From: Bog-756 sp963745955
GTDB taxonomy: Bacteria; Actinomycetota; Acidimicrobiia; Acidimicrobiales; RAAP-2
Direction of reading: 5' to 3'
Length of the DNA: 64,000 nucleotides
Assembly (NCBI GenBank): GCA_963745955.1
Contig: CAVUZI010000007.1
Span: 806,001-870,000, forward strand
Position numbers and translations under genes: made by a program. The notes beneath the pieces were generated by a model, which was given only the letters and a program-made list of their open reading frames with translations, ran no database searches and was not told the origin of the DNA. Shown here in pieces: positions 9,270-19,254 of this stretch; the stretch's first letter is position 1, and every line of letters begins with the position of its first letter.

Positions 9270-9427
9270 GCTGACGACGGTACGACCTCAAGTAAGGTTG
9301 AAGTCAAGCGAAATGTCGAGATCTCTGACGACCTTCATCGAGGGCCATGCTTCCACCGCCGAGTCAACTGTCTCTATCGTGATCGGCATGGACAGCACCG
9401 ATCCGCCCTTCATCGAGGAGTGACCCG

Positions 9428-10371
9428 ATGGCACGACTGTCGCCTCTCAGGAGGCTGGTCCCAGTGGTGGGAACGATGGCCCTCCTGGCCGGCTGCGGCG
9501 CAGCCAGTGGCTCTTCGGCCACGACCGGTACGACGGCCGAGCGGGTACCGGTCGTGCATGCGGGCGACGTCATCCATGCGGCGACCAAGATCGCGGACAC
9601 CGCGGCCGGTGCCGTCGGCTACCGCGAGGTCGGGACCGGCAGCCCGGTACTGCTCATCATGGGATTGGGCGGATCCATGGACGCCTGGCCACCGGCGTTC
9701 GTCGCCGCCCTGGCCAAGGGTCACAAGGTGGTCATGTTCGACAACGCCGGGGTGGGCGACACGGCCCCCCTGGCGTCACCGCTCAGCATCACCGAAATGG
9801 CCGACCAGACCAGTGCCCTCATCACGACGCTCCGGCTGGGCCGAGTCGCCGTCCTCGGGTGGTCGATGGGCGGCATGGTCGCCCAAACCCTCGCCGTGCT
9901 CCACCGGACGCAGGTGTCAAAGCTCGTCCTGGCCGCCACCCAGCCGGGCACCGGACACGCACTTCCGATCCCCGCGGCGGCTGCCGCCGAGGCGGCCAGC
10001 TCCAACCCGGCCGAGGTGCTCTCGGTGCTGTTCCCTCCCGGCGACAGCGCCGCCGCCCAGGCCTATGTGGCCAGCATCGTTCGCTACCCGGGCTTCTACC
10101 AGGCGCCGAGGACGGCGGTGGCCGCCCAGGGGGCGGCTGTCGAGCAGTGGATGGCGGGGAAGGATCCGGCCGGCCCGCGATTCGCCACGGTCCGGATTCC
10201 GCTGTTGGTGGCCGACGGCACGTTGGACCAACTCGACCCGAGCGCCAACGACCACTCCCTCGCCGACAGTGTGCCGGGCGCGAAGCTGGTCCTCACCCTG
10301 GGGCCGGACACGGCTTCCTGTTTCAGGACATGTCGAGCTTCCTGCCGGCCGTCGAGCGGTTCCTCCGGTGA
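9428..10371 (+). CDS. Secreted alpha/beta hydrolase lipoprotein, frameshifted near its end
   Basis: The product has a lipoprotein signal peptide with lipobox LLAGC and an alpha/beta hydrolase fold: oxyanion strand VLLIMGLGGS, nucleophile elbow GWSMGG (Ser near residue 146) and acid region ADGTLDQLDP. The reading frame then runs to 10468 with an Arg-rich tail unlike the family. One base shift near 10303 instead restores GAGHGFLFQDMSSFLPAVERFL, which supplies the catalytic His and a normal end at 10371. A missing base in the sequence or a real frameshift is therefore likely. Confidence 0.85.
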
Positions 10372-10461
10372 GCCCGGCCGAGCGACTGCCGAGAACCGGC
10401 CGGGCCATTACACCGCACGGCCGGCAGGAGTTCATCGCTCACGCGAATTGAGGCTCCAGGC

Positions 10462-11444
10462 GTGCTGACACCGCCCATAGGTCTTTCTCATGGCGATTTG
10501 GCTGCGGTGATCGAGCAGGCCTGGGGTGTCGCGGTGGATTCCCTGGACTACCGTCCGGTCGGCTTCGGAAGTCACCACTGGGTGGCAACCGACGATCTGG
10601 GCCGCCCACACTTCGTCACCGTCGACGAGCTCAGCGCGGAATCGCGGATCGGGGACGAAGTCTCCGTTCTCGGGCTGCGCCTTCGTCCGGCCTTGACCGC
10701 GGCTGTCGATCTGCGCGCCTCCGGGTGCAGTTTCGTCGTCGCGCCGATCACGACCAAGGCTGACGAACCCTTCGTCCAGTTCGACAGGTATGCCGTCGCG
10801 CTCTACCCGTTCATCGAAGGACGGAGCCTTCTCCTTTGACGAGTCGTTTCGCCAAGCCGACCGGGAGGGGGTCCTCGAGGTGGTGACTGCACTGCACAGG
10901 GTGCCGCTCACTTCGATCCGCCCGCCGGAAACCGATGGATTCGTGGTCCCCTGGCTCGACCAGCTCGACCGCTCCATCGCGCGGCCGTGCCGTACCCAAC
11001 GCACCGCATGCAGCCGTTGTCTCCCAATTGCTCCTCGACGACGAAGGCACGATCAGGACGCTGATCGCCCGCTACCGAACGCTCGTCGAGCAGTACCTGA
11101 GCGATCCCGGTCCGGTGGTGATCACCCACGGTGAGATCCATCCCGGAAACGTGATGGCGACTTCGGAGGGCTGGATGATCGTCGACTGGGACACCGCTCT
11201 GGTCGCACCGCCGGAGCGGGATCTCTGGAGGCTCGCACAAGGAGGAGGGTCGGTGCTCAGGGAGTATGCGGACGCCACCGGAACGCTTCCCGACGAACGC
11301 CTCTTCGACCTGTATGCCATTCGCTGGGATCTGGCCGACGTCGCCTCGTTCGCCGCCGAGCTCCGGGGGCCGCACGAAGATACCGAGGACAGCCGCAAGG
11401 CCCTCGAGATCCTCCGTTCGGTTGTAGGGCGGTTGCCGGAGTAG
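10462..11444 (+). CDS. Aminoglycoside phosphotransferase-family kinase, two frameshifts
   Basis: Three frames must be joined. The first (10462 to about 10820) has the N-lobe and ends YPFIEG. The second (to about 10985) continues AFSFDESFRQADREGVLEVV. The third (to 11444) carries the kinase-like catalytic motif HGEIHPGN and the metal-binding IVDWDTA. Family members phosphorylate small molecules such as aminoglycosides, choline or sugars; HGE in place of the usual HGD is a mild oddity. The two shifts may be sequence errors, so activity cannot be judged. Confidence 0.8.
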
Positions 11445-11544
11445 GGATCCACAGCCGATGTCGATCTGAGCCCCCGTCTCCTGGTACGACGCCGGGGTCG
11501 GGCGACGTGACGCATCGATGAAACGACCACGGGCTGAACCGGGC

Positions 11545-12042
11545 TCAGTCTCCGACCTGGCCGTCGATCTGCTCGCGCATCAGATCGAGATGACCCGCAT
11601 GGCGGGCCGTCTCCTCCAGCATGTGCACCATGATCCAACGGAGACTCACCTGCTCGCGATAGTTCGTCGCCCTGGCACTGAGGGCATCGAGTGAGGGGGC
11701 GGCACGGGAAACCCGTCTCGCCTCTTCGACCTCGGTCCGGTAGAAGGCGATGACCGACTCGACGGTGTCGGCGTCGCCGATGGCGAACTCGGCCGAATTG
11801 TCACCATCCACGTCGATTGCCTCGATGTCCTCGCCGGCAAACGTCTCGCGGAACCAGCCCCGCTCGACCCAGCCCAGGTGCTTGAGGGTCCCGAGCGCGG
11901 ACATACCGGTCGGTGTCATCACTCGCCTGGCGTCATCGAGGGCGAGTCCGTCGACCTTCCGCTCGACCACGGCTCGGTACCAGTCGAGGAAACCTTCAAG
12001 GGTTTCACGCTCACCTTGTCGCACTCCCAGGGTGTCCTCCAC
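11545..12042 (-). CDS. DinB family protein (DUF664)
   Basis: This 165-residue four-helix DinB-like protein has His residues placed as expected for the metal site (LKHLGWVERGWF, and ARHAGHLDLMREQIDG near the end). In actinobacteria this group includes mycothiol-dependent transferases, but the true reaction is unknown. The GTG at 12042 is preferred because the frame further upstream is GC-rich filler. Confidence 0.85.
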   Translation of the reverse strand: MEDTLGVRQGERETLEGFLDWYRAVVERKVDGLALDDARRVMTPTGMSALGTLKHLGWVERGWFRETFAGEDIEAIDVDGDNSAEFAIGDADTVESVIAFYRTEVEEARRVSRAAPSLDALSARATNYREQVSLRWIMVHMLEETARHAGHLDLMREQIDGQVGD

Positions 12043-12169
12043 GGGCCGAGTGTACGTTGGCCGCGGTCCACCGGTACGGCTCGGACCAAGCCCGCCATGG
12101 GCCCGGCCCAGGCCGGCCCCGGCAATGGCCGCGGCCACCGGACGACTCCCGACCCCGGCGGGAAGGGGC

Positions 12170-12370
12170 TCAGCGGTGTGGTTGGCTCTTGGCCCTTCTG
12201 ACCGTCGGCTGGCGCTGCATCCTCAGCCGGATGAGCGCCCGGGTCCCGATGGTCACCGTGCCGATCTGATGCGCGCCCTCGTGCCGACGGGGCTTCGAGC
12301 ACCGTTGCCATTCACCCGAGGCGAACATCTCCCAGCGGCATCGCTGATCGGCCACTGGATGTTCCGGCAT
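12170..12370 (-). CDS. Small possible metal-binding protein
   Basis: A 66-residue frame containing CRWEMF, then WQRCSKPRRHEGAHQIGT. The Cys and His spacing suggests a small zinc-binding motif of a kind seen in short actinobacterial proteins. It lies between two minus-strand genes with enough room. No clear ribosome site is visible, and it could be noise. Confidence 0.4.
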   Translation of the reverse strand: MPEHPVADQRCRWEMFASGEWQRCSKPRRHEGAHQIGTVTIGTRALIRLRMQRQPTVRRAKSQPHR

Positions 12371-12436
12371 CCCGCTTCTTACCCGACCGGGACGTCGGGC
12401 GGCAAGGCAGACGAGGAGGCAAGCCGCCGAGGACCG

Positions 12437-13360
12437 TCAGTGGGCAGTGCGCGCCAACAGCCGGTAGTCCGCCACCACGAGGCTCCCGATGAAGTCGTAG
12501 CCAGTGGTATTGGCATGGATATTCCCCTGGGAGCAGAAGTAGGTCAGTTGGCACACCTCGCCGACGGCGACCGGGACGGTGCCGTAGGGGGCCACGTGCT
12601 CTGTGAGGCTGAGGCTGGTGTCGTCCCCCCGGGTGGCCTTCATGTAGGGCGCCGACGTCACATCCACGAAGCTGGTCCCCGACACGGAAAGGTACGACTT
12701 CTTCAGCGTGGGGTTGATCAGATCGTCGAAGGCGAGGATCGAGGACTTGGCCAGGGACACGGCAGCCGACGTCGGCGGGTCGTCGGGGTAGACGTACAGC
12801 CCGAGGTCCACGTCCGGGTAGGTGAGCCCGATGATCCTGGCCCCGGTGTCCGACGCACCCGCCAGTGCCTTCTCGATGGAGCCGACCAGCGATTTGACGC
12901 CGGTCCCCATCGAGGGCATGGCCGACTTCACGCACGTCACGGTGGTACAGCCGTCGAAGTCGTTGCCGCCGATCGAGATGGTGACCAGGTGCACGGCCCC
13001 CTTGTGGGCGGCGATGAAGTTGAGGACCGCCCGTTCCTGGGTGATCCCCGTGTAGTGGACGGCATCCTGGCTGGCCGGGTCGCCACACCCCTTCGACCCG
13101 ATGAGTGACGACGTGGTGGCCCCCCCACAGCCGAAGTTCTCGGGCTTCAGGTTCAGCTTGCCCGCCACGTAGCCCGTGTACCCGGAGGTGCCCCCGATGC
13201 CGGGTTGGTATCCGATCGAGTACGAATCACCCAGCGAGAGGTAGTACGGACGTGACGCGCCGGCCGCCTGGCTCACAGCTGATGGGCCCACCAGGGCCAG
13301 CGAAATGACGGTCCCCAGCGCTGCCACCGCGGTGGCCAGGGCGACGATCGATCTGTGCAC
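12437..13360 (-). CDS. Secreted SGNH/GDSL-family hydrolase
   Basis: The 307-residue product has a signal peptide (residues about 1-33), the SGNH block I GDSYS with the nucleophile Ser, the Gly of block II, and the block III motif GGND. It resembles secreted actinobacterial lipase/esterase-type SGNH proteins with paired Cys residues. The last block reads GNIHANTTGY: the His is there, but the usual Asp three residues before it is Gly. The GTG at 13360 follows GGGGGAAG and starts the signal peptide directly. Confidence 0.88.
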   Translation of the reverse strand: MHRSIVALATAVAALGTVISLALVGPSAVSQAAGASRPYYLSLGDSYSIGYQPGIGGTSGYTGYVAGKLNLKPENFGCGGATTSSLIGSKGCGDPASQDAVHYTGITQERAVLNFIAAHKGAVHLVTISIGGNDFDGCTTVTCVKSAMPSMGTGVKSLVGSIEKALAGASDTGARIIGLTYPDVDLGLYVYPDDPPTSAAVSLAKSSILAFDDLINPTLKKSYLSVSGTSFVDVTSAPYMKATRGDDTSLSLTEHVAPYGTVPVAVGEVCQLTYFCSQGNIHANTTGYDFIGSLVVADYRLLARTAH

Positions 13361-13431
13361 GGCTTCCCCCCGCGTCTCGTCGAGGCCACCACCGTAGACG
13401 ATCGACGGGAGAGGAGGACCGGCGGAGGTCG

Positions 13432-14250
13432 TTGGTACCTTGGCGGGATGGCTGTGGATGTCATCGTCACCCATCGACGAGTGGCGGCGCGGCGCTGAGG
13501 CGTCTGCCCCGCCGGGCGGTGGCGGGAACGGCGGCCCTCCTGGCCCTCTGTGCCTGGTGCGGGTGGGCGAGCGGGCTGCACCACTCGACGGTCCCGGCCT
13601 TCGTGGCGTGGTCCGTCTCGCTCGCCGTCGTGGTGGCGGTCGACCTCTTGATGTGGCGCGGCCGGCACCATCGGCGATGGGCCTTGCCCATCCGTCCGGC
13701 CGAACTCCCCTGGCCGCGACCGGGCCGCGGTGGTACCGGTCCGGCCCTCCTCGGCACCGCGCCGTGGTCGGCCCTCGTCCTCATCGTGATCGTCTGGGAG
13801 ATCCTCGGCATCGACACGGGACCACACGTCGCCCACCTCACGATCAGCGCCCTGGCCCAGGCGTTCCGACCGCTCGACGCGGGCCTGTGGCTGGCGTGGA
13901 TATCGGTCGGGCTCGGCTATGGCCTGGCCCGGGCCAGGGCCCCGGTCGAGGGTCTCCCGGGCCGCCCGGCCCACGGTCCATCGACGGGGACCCTGTCCGG
14001 CGCGGCCGGCGTCGGCCGGCACCCGGTGGGCATCCCCGCCCTGCTCCTCCCGGACAACCGGGGCGCCGGCGTGGCCTTCTGGCTGCTGGTGGCGGTGGCC
14101 TGCGTGCTGGTGGACCTCACGGCCAGGAGGTCCGGCGGCCGGCTGGCCGATGCCGGGGAGCTCGTGCGCTTCGTGTCGGGATCGGCTCTGGCCACCGTGG
14201 CGTTCAGCGCGGCCTGGGCGTACGCCGGGTGGCACCTGTTCGCGCACTGA
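13432..14250 (+). CDS. Polytopic membrane protein of unknown function
   Basis: About six hydrophobic helices are visible, for example VAGTAALLALCAWCGWASGL, ALVLIVIVWEILGI and VAFWLLVAVACVLVDL. I do not recognise the family. The start is uncertain: the longest frame begins with TTG at 13432, but a GTG near 13519 sits just before the first helix. Its last 47 bases overlap the end of the convergent AlkX-like gene. Confidence 0.65.
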   Translation: MVPWRDGCGCHRHPSTSGGAALRRLPRRAVAGTAALLALCAWCGWASGLHHSTVPAFVAWSVSLAVVVAVDLLMWRGRHHRRWALPIRPAELPWPRPGRGGTGPALLGTAPWSALVLIVIVWEILGIDTGPHVAHLTISALAQAFRPLDAGLWLAWISVGLGYGLARARAPVEGLPGRPAHGPSTGTLSGAAGVGRHPVGIPALLLPDNRGAGVAFWLLVAVACVLVDLTARRSGGRLADAGELVRFVSGSALATVAFSAAWAYAGWHLFAH

Positions 14251-15568
14251 CCGTGCCGCCCGGCGACGACCGTCGGCCGGGGCCGGGAGGGGGAGGCGCT
14301 GTCCGTGCCCCTGCGGCGACGGCCCTGCGCAAGCCCGGCGCCAGGTTCCCGCGTGCAGCCACCGCCACGCGCCCGAGGCCGAGCCAGTCCCGGAGGAGTC
14401 CCAGCTCCGCGGCTGCCGCATCGAGGACGGCGGCCGGATCGGCCTCCGGCTCGGCGAACGATCCCATCACCCGCAGGGTGCCGGTCTTTCGGTCGGCCTT
14501 GAGGTCGAACCGGGCCACGAGCTGGTCCCCGACCAGCAACGGCAGCACGTAGTACCCGTGCGTGCGGAGGTGCTCGGGGACATAGATCCCGATCCGGTAG
14601 TGGAAGCCGAACAGCCGCTCGGTCCGGGCGCGTGCCCAGATGAGGGAGTCGAAGGGGGACAGCAAGGTGGCACGCTGCCGTCGCGGACGACGGGGGCGGG
14701 CCCCTGCGGCCACGTAGGCCACCCTGTCCCACCCTTCGACTGCCACGGGCAGGAGCCGTCCCTCCTCGACCAGCTCCGTCACCCGCAATGCCGCCGGTTT
14801 GGGCCGGACCCAGAAGTAGTCGGCGAGGTCGGCCACGGTTCCGACTCCCAGGCACCGTGCCGCCACGAGGATCAGCTCCCGCTGGGCCTCGTCGAGGGAA
14901 GGCACCGGCAGATCGGCCACCGGCTGCGGGATCACCCGCTCGGACAGGTCGTAGACCCGCTCGAAGCCCGAATTCCGCCACGCGGCCAGAACGCCGTCCC
15001 CGAACAGCATCTCGAGCGCCCTGCGTCCGTCACTGCGGCGGTCCCACCACGCTCCGGACCGGCGGCGGGGATCGGAGAGCTTCGACGCGGTCAGCGGGCC
15101 GCGCTCGGCCACCTCGTCGAGGACGCGGGCGAGATAGACGGCGTGCGTCTTCCGCCACTGCCGCCGGCGCTCCTGGACCACGGGGCTGTCGACCTGGTCG
15201 TTGCGCCAGGACTCCATACGCGAGCGGAAGAGCGGGTACAGCTCGATGGGCAGGAGCGAGGCCGCATGTCCCCAGTACTCGAACCAGTCGCCCCCGGGGC
15301 CGGTGAGCCCGCGCAGCGCGGCCGGATCGTACGGTCCGATGCGGCTGAACGGGACGAGGTACTGGGTCCGTTCGAGGACGTTCACCGCGTCGAGCTGGAT
15401 GGTACCGACCTGGTCGAGCAGGCGGCGCAGCGTCGCCGGGCCCGGCTGCCGGCCCGCCGGCGATCGTCGGGGCGATCCCAGTCCCTGGGCGCCGATGGCC
15501 AGCCATCGGGCCTCACGATTGGAGATCTCGTCGGCACCCGCCGGGGCGCCGCCCGCCCGCCGGGTCAT
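14204..15568 (-). CDS. AlkX/YcaQ-like DNA glycosylase (HTH_42 superfamily)
   Basis: The 454-residue product has the winged-helix architecture of the AlkZ-like family. The QLD in GTIQLDAVNVLERTQYLVPFSR matches the Q-hydrophobic-D catalytic motif of the AlkX/YcaQ branch. That branch removes alkylated bases and can unhook interstrand DNA crosslinks. The ATG at 15568 starts shortly before the conserved ISNREARWLAIGAQ. It follows two small coiled-coil genes on the same strand. The last 15-20 residues are Pro/Arg-rich and overlap the convergent gene. Confidence 0.85.
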   Translation of the reverse strand: MTRRAGGAPAGADEISNREARWLAIGAQGLGSPRRSPAGRQPGPATLRRLLDQVGTIQLDAVNVLERTQYLVPFSRIGPYDPAALRGLTGPGGDWFEYWGHAASLLPIELYPLFRSRMESWRNDQVDSPVVQERRRQWRKTHAVYLARVLDEVAERGPLTASKLSDPRRRSGAWWDRRSDGRRALEMLFGDGVLAAWRNSGFERVYDLSERVIPQPVADLPVPSLDEAQRELILVAARCLGVGTVADLADYFWVRPKPAALRVTELVEEGRLLPVAVEGWDRVAYVAAGARPRRPRRQRATLLSPFDSLIWARARTERLFGFHYRIGIYVPEHLRTHGYYVLPLLVGDQLVARFDLKADRKTGTLRVMGSFAEPEADPAAVLDAAAAELGLLRDWLGLGRVAVAARGNLAPGLRRAVAAGARTAPPPPGPGRRSSPGGTVSARTGATRRTPRPR

Positions 15569-15602
15569 GTCGAAACCGGCCGGACCGACCAGCTGGGTGT
15601 GA

Positions 15603-15932
15603 TCAACCAGTTCCCTGCGGACGGGGACGCGTGACAACGGTGGTCCGCGGCCGACCGGAGGGTCCGGGTCCGCCACTGGTGCTGCCGCTGGCACCGGGCG
15701 ACCCGTCGTCCGGGCCCGGGGCACCACGGTCGGACGGAACGGAACCTGCGTCTCCCGACAGCACGGCCACCCGTAGCTCGGCCTCCTCCGCTTCTCGTAG
15801 CTCCGTGGCCAGCTCCTGGCGGAGCTGCTCGATCGTCCGCTCGTTGCTGTCCACCAGATCCCTCACCACCGCGGCGGGGATCGCCGCCGGGACCTCCGCC
15901 TGACGGGCCTTGGCTTCTGCCCGCTTCTTCAC
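15603..15932 (-). CDS. Small coiled-coil protein with disordered tail
   Basis: A 109-residue protein. Residues about 25-60 form a heptad-like helix (LVDSNERTIEQLRQELATELREAEEAEL), followed by a Gly/Pro/Ser-rich tail. The start overlaps the previous gene by 4 bp (ATGA), so the pair is coupled. No family recognised. Confidence 0.6.
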   Translation of the reverse strand: MKKRAEAKARQAEVPAAIPAAVVRDLVDSNERTIEQLRQELATELREAEEAELRVAVLSGDAGSVPSDRGAPGPDDGSPGASGSTSGGPGPSGRPRTTVVTRPRPQGTG

Positions 15933-16249
15933 CGGGCGACGTCGGTGGCGGCTACCGCGGCCGGAAGATCCTGCTCACGCCAGCCGTGTCCGCCGTCATC
16001 GACCGTGAACCGGAACGGGTCGGGCCGGGTGGCGGCCGGGGCACCGTTGCGGCGCTCCGGAGCCTCGCCGTCCCCGTGCCGGAGGGACGACAGTCGCTCC
16101 TCCTCCGACAAGGCCGACTCCGTCCGCTTCCGCGCCTCGGCGATGGCCGACCGGAGCCTGGACTGCTCCGCCGCTGCCGCGCTCAGGTATCTCTCGACCG
16201 ATGTACGTGTGTAGGCCTGCGCAGCCTCGGGGTCGGTTGACTGGGTCAT
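15929..16249 (-). CDS. Small helical protein of unknown function
   Basis: A 106-residue protein with an N-terminal helix (SVERYLSAAAAEQSRLRSAIAEARKRTESAL) and a basic/acidic C-terminal half. It is first in a three-gene minus-strand unit: this gene, the coiled-coil gene (ATGA overlap) and the AlkX-like glycosylase. A good promoter with an internal palindrome lies about 40 bases upstream. The function is unknown; its neighbour suggests a possible link to DNA repair. Confidence 0.65.
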   Translation of the reverse strand: MTQSTDPEAAQAYTRTSVERYLSAAAAEQSRLRSAIAEARKRTESALSEEERLSSLRHGDGEAPERRNGAPAATRPDPFRFTVDDGGHGWREQDLPAAVAATDVAR

Positions 16250-16287
16250 CGGAGTGAGGTTCGGCGTCGCTGGAGTGCAGATCACCA

Positions 16288-16316
16288 GTATACCTAGCTG
16301 ATCACTAGGTCGTAAG
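16288..16316 (-). promoter_or_regulatory. Promoter with palindromic operator in the spacer
   Basis: On the minus strand a -35-like TTACGA (16316-16311) and a -10 TATACT (16293-16288) are separated by 17 bases. The spacer itself is a perfect inverted repeat, CCTAG-TGATCAG-CTAGG. This is the classic place for a repressor site. It would control the three-gene unit starting at 16249. Confidence 0.5.
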
Positions 16317-16399
16317 GGCCGGATTCGGGACCGCCCGCCCGTCCCGCGCCGCCGACGCGGGTGCTCGGGGCGGAAGCCGACCCGGCCTGCCCTCAACGG

Positions 16400-17235
<836 letters not shown>

Positions 17236-17263
17236 TCCCTCGATTGATCGTCGGTCTGAACCA

Positions 17264-18259
17264 TCACAGCAGGTTGGGCAGGAGGCGGGCGAACTGGTCG
17301 GCCACGAACATCCACACCAGCAGCACCGGGGCGGTGAAGACGATCCACGCCTGGGCGCGGCCCCGGCGCCGCCACGTCCACACCGCGCCGGCGGCCAGGA
17401 CGGCCAGCAGGAGCACCCACAGTGACAGGGCCCACAGGGTTCCGGTGTCGAACCCGAGCGGCCGTTCGGAGCTCGGCACCGTCTTCACGGCCGGGCGCTG
17501 GGCGGGAAGCGGTGGTCCGACCTTGTCGGCGTCGACCCACACCACCCCGGAGGGGACGAACGGGGTACCCGACGCCGTCCCCAGGGTGAGGCGCGACTTC
17601 CCGCGGGCCACCGGGCGCACCTTGGTACCGGCCGGGCGGATGTCGACCACCTTGAACACCGATGTCCCCACCTGGGTGATGACCGTGATGCGCGCCCCCT
17701 TGCGGAGCTCGTGGATCCGGCCGAAGGGGCCCCCGTAGGCGGCGGCCCTTCCGAGGATGATGCTGTCCCCGGTCCCGCCCGGGAACACCGTCGAGCGGGA
17801 GTGCCCGGGGCCGTCGGCCAGTACCGTGCCGGTGGTGCCTTCGAGCACCACCTGGCTGACCCCGATCGACGGGATGGTGATCTGGGCCATCGGTGCCCCG
17901 AGCGCCAGCGTCGAGTGGTGCGGACCGGTCGGGCCCAGTGGCGCGGTGCCGAGAGCCAGCTGGGTGCGGAACTGGTTGTACAGGGAGACCTGAGCCGACC
18001 GGTGCTCCAGCCTGCTCACGTAGGCCAGCTGCACGACCATCCCGATCGACGCCAGGGCCACCACCGCCAGCGCGAAGCGCAGGACCGTGGCCCACCGGGC
18101 GGTCGTGGCCGCCTCGCCCAGGTGGCCGGTCTCTTCGAAGACCTGCTGCAGCCTCGGCGCTTCCCCGGGGTCGTACTCGGACCCGGCCACCCCGGGTTCG
18201 GCGCCGGGCACGGCGACCAGGAGCATCTCGCGGTCGAGGGCCGTCTGGGTCAGCGTCAT
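17264..18259 (-). CDS. Sortase-fold membrane protein lacking catalytic residues
   Basis: This 331-residue protein has a cytoplasmic N-terminus (about 60 residues), a membrane helix (VLRFALAVVALASIGMVVQL), an outside sortase-like domain, and two C-terminal membrane helices. The sortase pattern is clear: ITIPSIGVSQVVLEGTT, then DGPGHSRSTVFPGGTGDSIILG, then LRKGARITVITQ. However, the place of the catalytic GHR reads GRA, the TLTTC strand reads TLGTA, and the later Arg is not seen. His, Cys and Arg all appear replaced, so transpeptidase activity is unlikely. The ATGA overlap with the upstream gene couples it into the pst operon, and the operon's exported proteins show no LPXTG motif. Confidence 0.75.
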   Translation of the reverse strand: MTLTQTALDREMLLVAVPGAEPGVAGSEYDPGEAPRLQQVFEETGHLGEAATTARWATVLRFALAVVALASIGMVVQLAYVSRLEHRSAQVSLYNQFRTQLALGTAPLGPTGPHHSTLALGAPMAQITIPSIGVSQVVLEGTTGTVLADGPGHSRSTVFPGGTGDSIILGRAAAYGGPFGRIHELRKGARITVITQVGTSVFKVVDIRPAGTKVRPVARGKSRLTLGTASGTPFVPSGVVWVDADKVGPPLPAQRPAVKTVPSSERPLGFDTGTLWALSLWVLLLAVLAAGAVWTWRRRGRAQAWIVFTAPVLLVWMFVADQFARLLPNLL

Positions 18260-19254
18260 CGCACCTGCCCCCGTGCCGCCGGCGGCGAGCCGGTGCGCCA
18301 GTTGCGCCGGAGGAGCAACAGGAGCCCCACGGCGAGGGCGAGCACCCCGGCACCGGCGGCCGCCGTCAGCGGGACGTCGCCGACGGCCGGCGAGCCGACC
18401 GTCCCGGCACCCCCCGTCGCATTGCGGCCCGGCACTGAGCCGCCCGCCGGTGTCGCCGCGCCACCGGGCGCGCTCGACAGTCCGCCGGCACTGGCGGTGG
18501 ACACGGGTCCGGCCGCGGCGCCGGCGGTCGCTCGGGCCCCGGCCGATGAGGCAGCCGACGTCGAGCCGGCCCCGCGCCCCACGGCGTGACGGGTCGGTCC
18601 CGGTCCCGGTCCCGCCGACGGTGAGGTGGACCCGGCCGGCGTGCCGGGAACCGCGTGCCAGGCGAACCCATGGGGGTCGCCGGCGTCGGCGGTGAAGGTG
18701 ACCTGGGTGTTCCAGTACCGGGCCAGGGCCCCACGGGTCGTGGCGCAGGCGATGCCGGCCTCCCACACCCCATGGCCGGGTCCGCCGACCAGCTTCGCCA
18801 GCGGCACCGCACCCCCGTCCGACCCGGCCAGCGGGCCCCACTCGAAGTCGTTGGGGATACCGATGATCTGGCCGGTGCCGAGCGCGGTGTTGATAGCCCC
18901 GTAGTACCTGCCGGAGGTGTCCACCAATCCGTATCCCTTGGAGGGGAAGTCGATGAATTTGACCGCCGAGAGATCAGAGCCCTTCGGCTCCAGGTAGCTG
19001 TAGACGCGGTACCCGTGGTGGGCGGTGTCGGCCGGGCAGGAGGCGTTGGCCGGCAGCGCCACCGTGAACATGGCGGTCGAGCCACCGGCCCCGAGCTCAC
19101 CGCGGGCCGTGGCGCCGGGTGCGGCAATGGTGGCCGTCCCGCTCACCGTCGAGGCCGACGCCGGCACGGCCACGAGGACGAGTGATCCGGCAGCCACCGG
19201 CACGGCCAGTGCGGCGCACAGGCCTGCGGTCCGGACCAGGGATACGCGGCTCAC
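18256..19254 (-). CDS. Exported anchored protein, paralog A of the pst-operon surface family
   Basis: The 332-residue product has a signal peptide (to about residue 35), a conserved ectodomain, a Ser/Ala/Pro/Gly-rich stalk of about 100 residues, a C-terminal membrane helix (AGAGVLALAVGLLLLL) and a basic tail. The ectodomain shares CPxDTAHHGY, SYLxPK, YYGAINTALGTG and GIACAxT with the protein at 26138-26986, so the two are paralogs. No known family is recognised. The GTG start overlaps the previous stop (GTGA). No LPXTG sorting motif is present; anchoring is by the helix. Confidence 0.72.
   Translation of the reverse strand: MSRVSLVRTAGLCAALAVPVAAGSLVLVAVPASASTVSGTATIAAPGATARGELGAGGSTAMFTVALPANASCPADTAHHGYRVYSYLEPKGSDLSAVKFIDFPSKGYGLVDTSGRYYGAINTALGTGQIIGIPNDFEWGPLAGSDGGAVPLAKLVGGPGHGVWEAGIACATTRGALARYWNTQVTFTADAGDPHGFAWHAVPGTPAGSTSPSAGPGPGPTRHAVGRGAGSTSAASSAGARATAGAAAGPVSTASAGGLSSAPGGAATPAGGSVPGRNATGGAGTVGSPAVGDVPLTAAAGAGVLALAVGLLLLLRRNWRTGSPPAARGQVR

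Noticed and set aside
8712..10451. A 579-codon plus-strand frame over two real genes.
   Set aside because: Shadow of the quinone-reductase, PPOX and hydrolase genes; its composition is Arg/Pro/Ser-rich.
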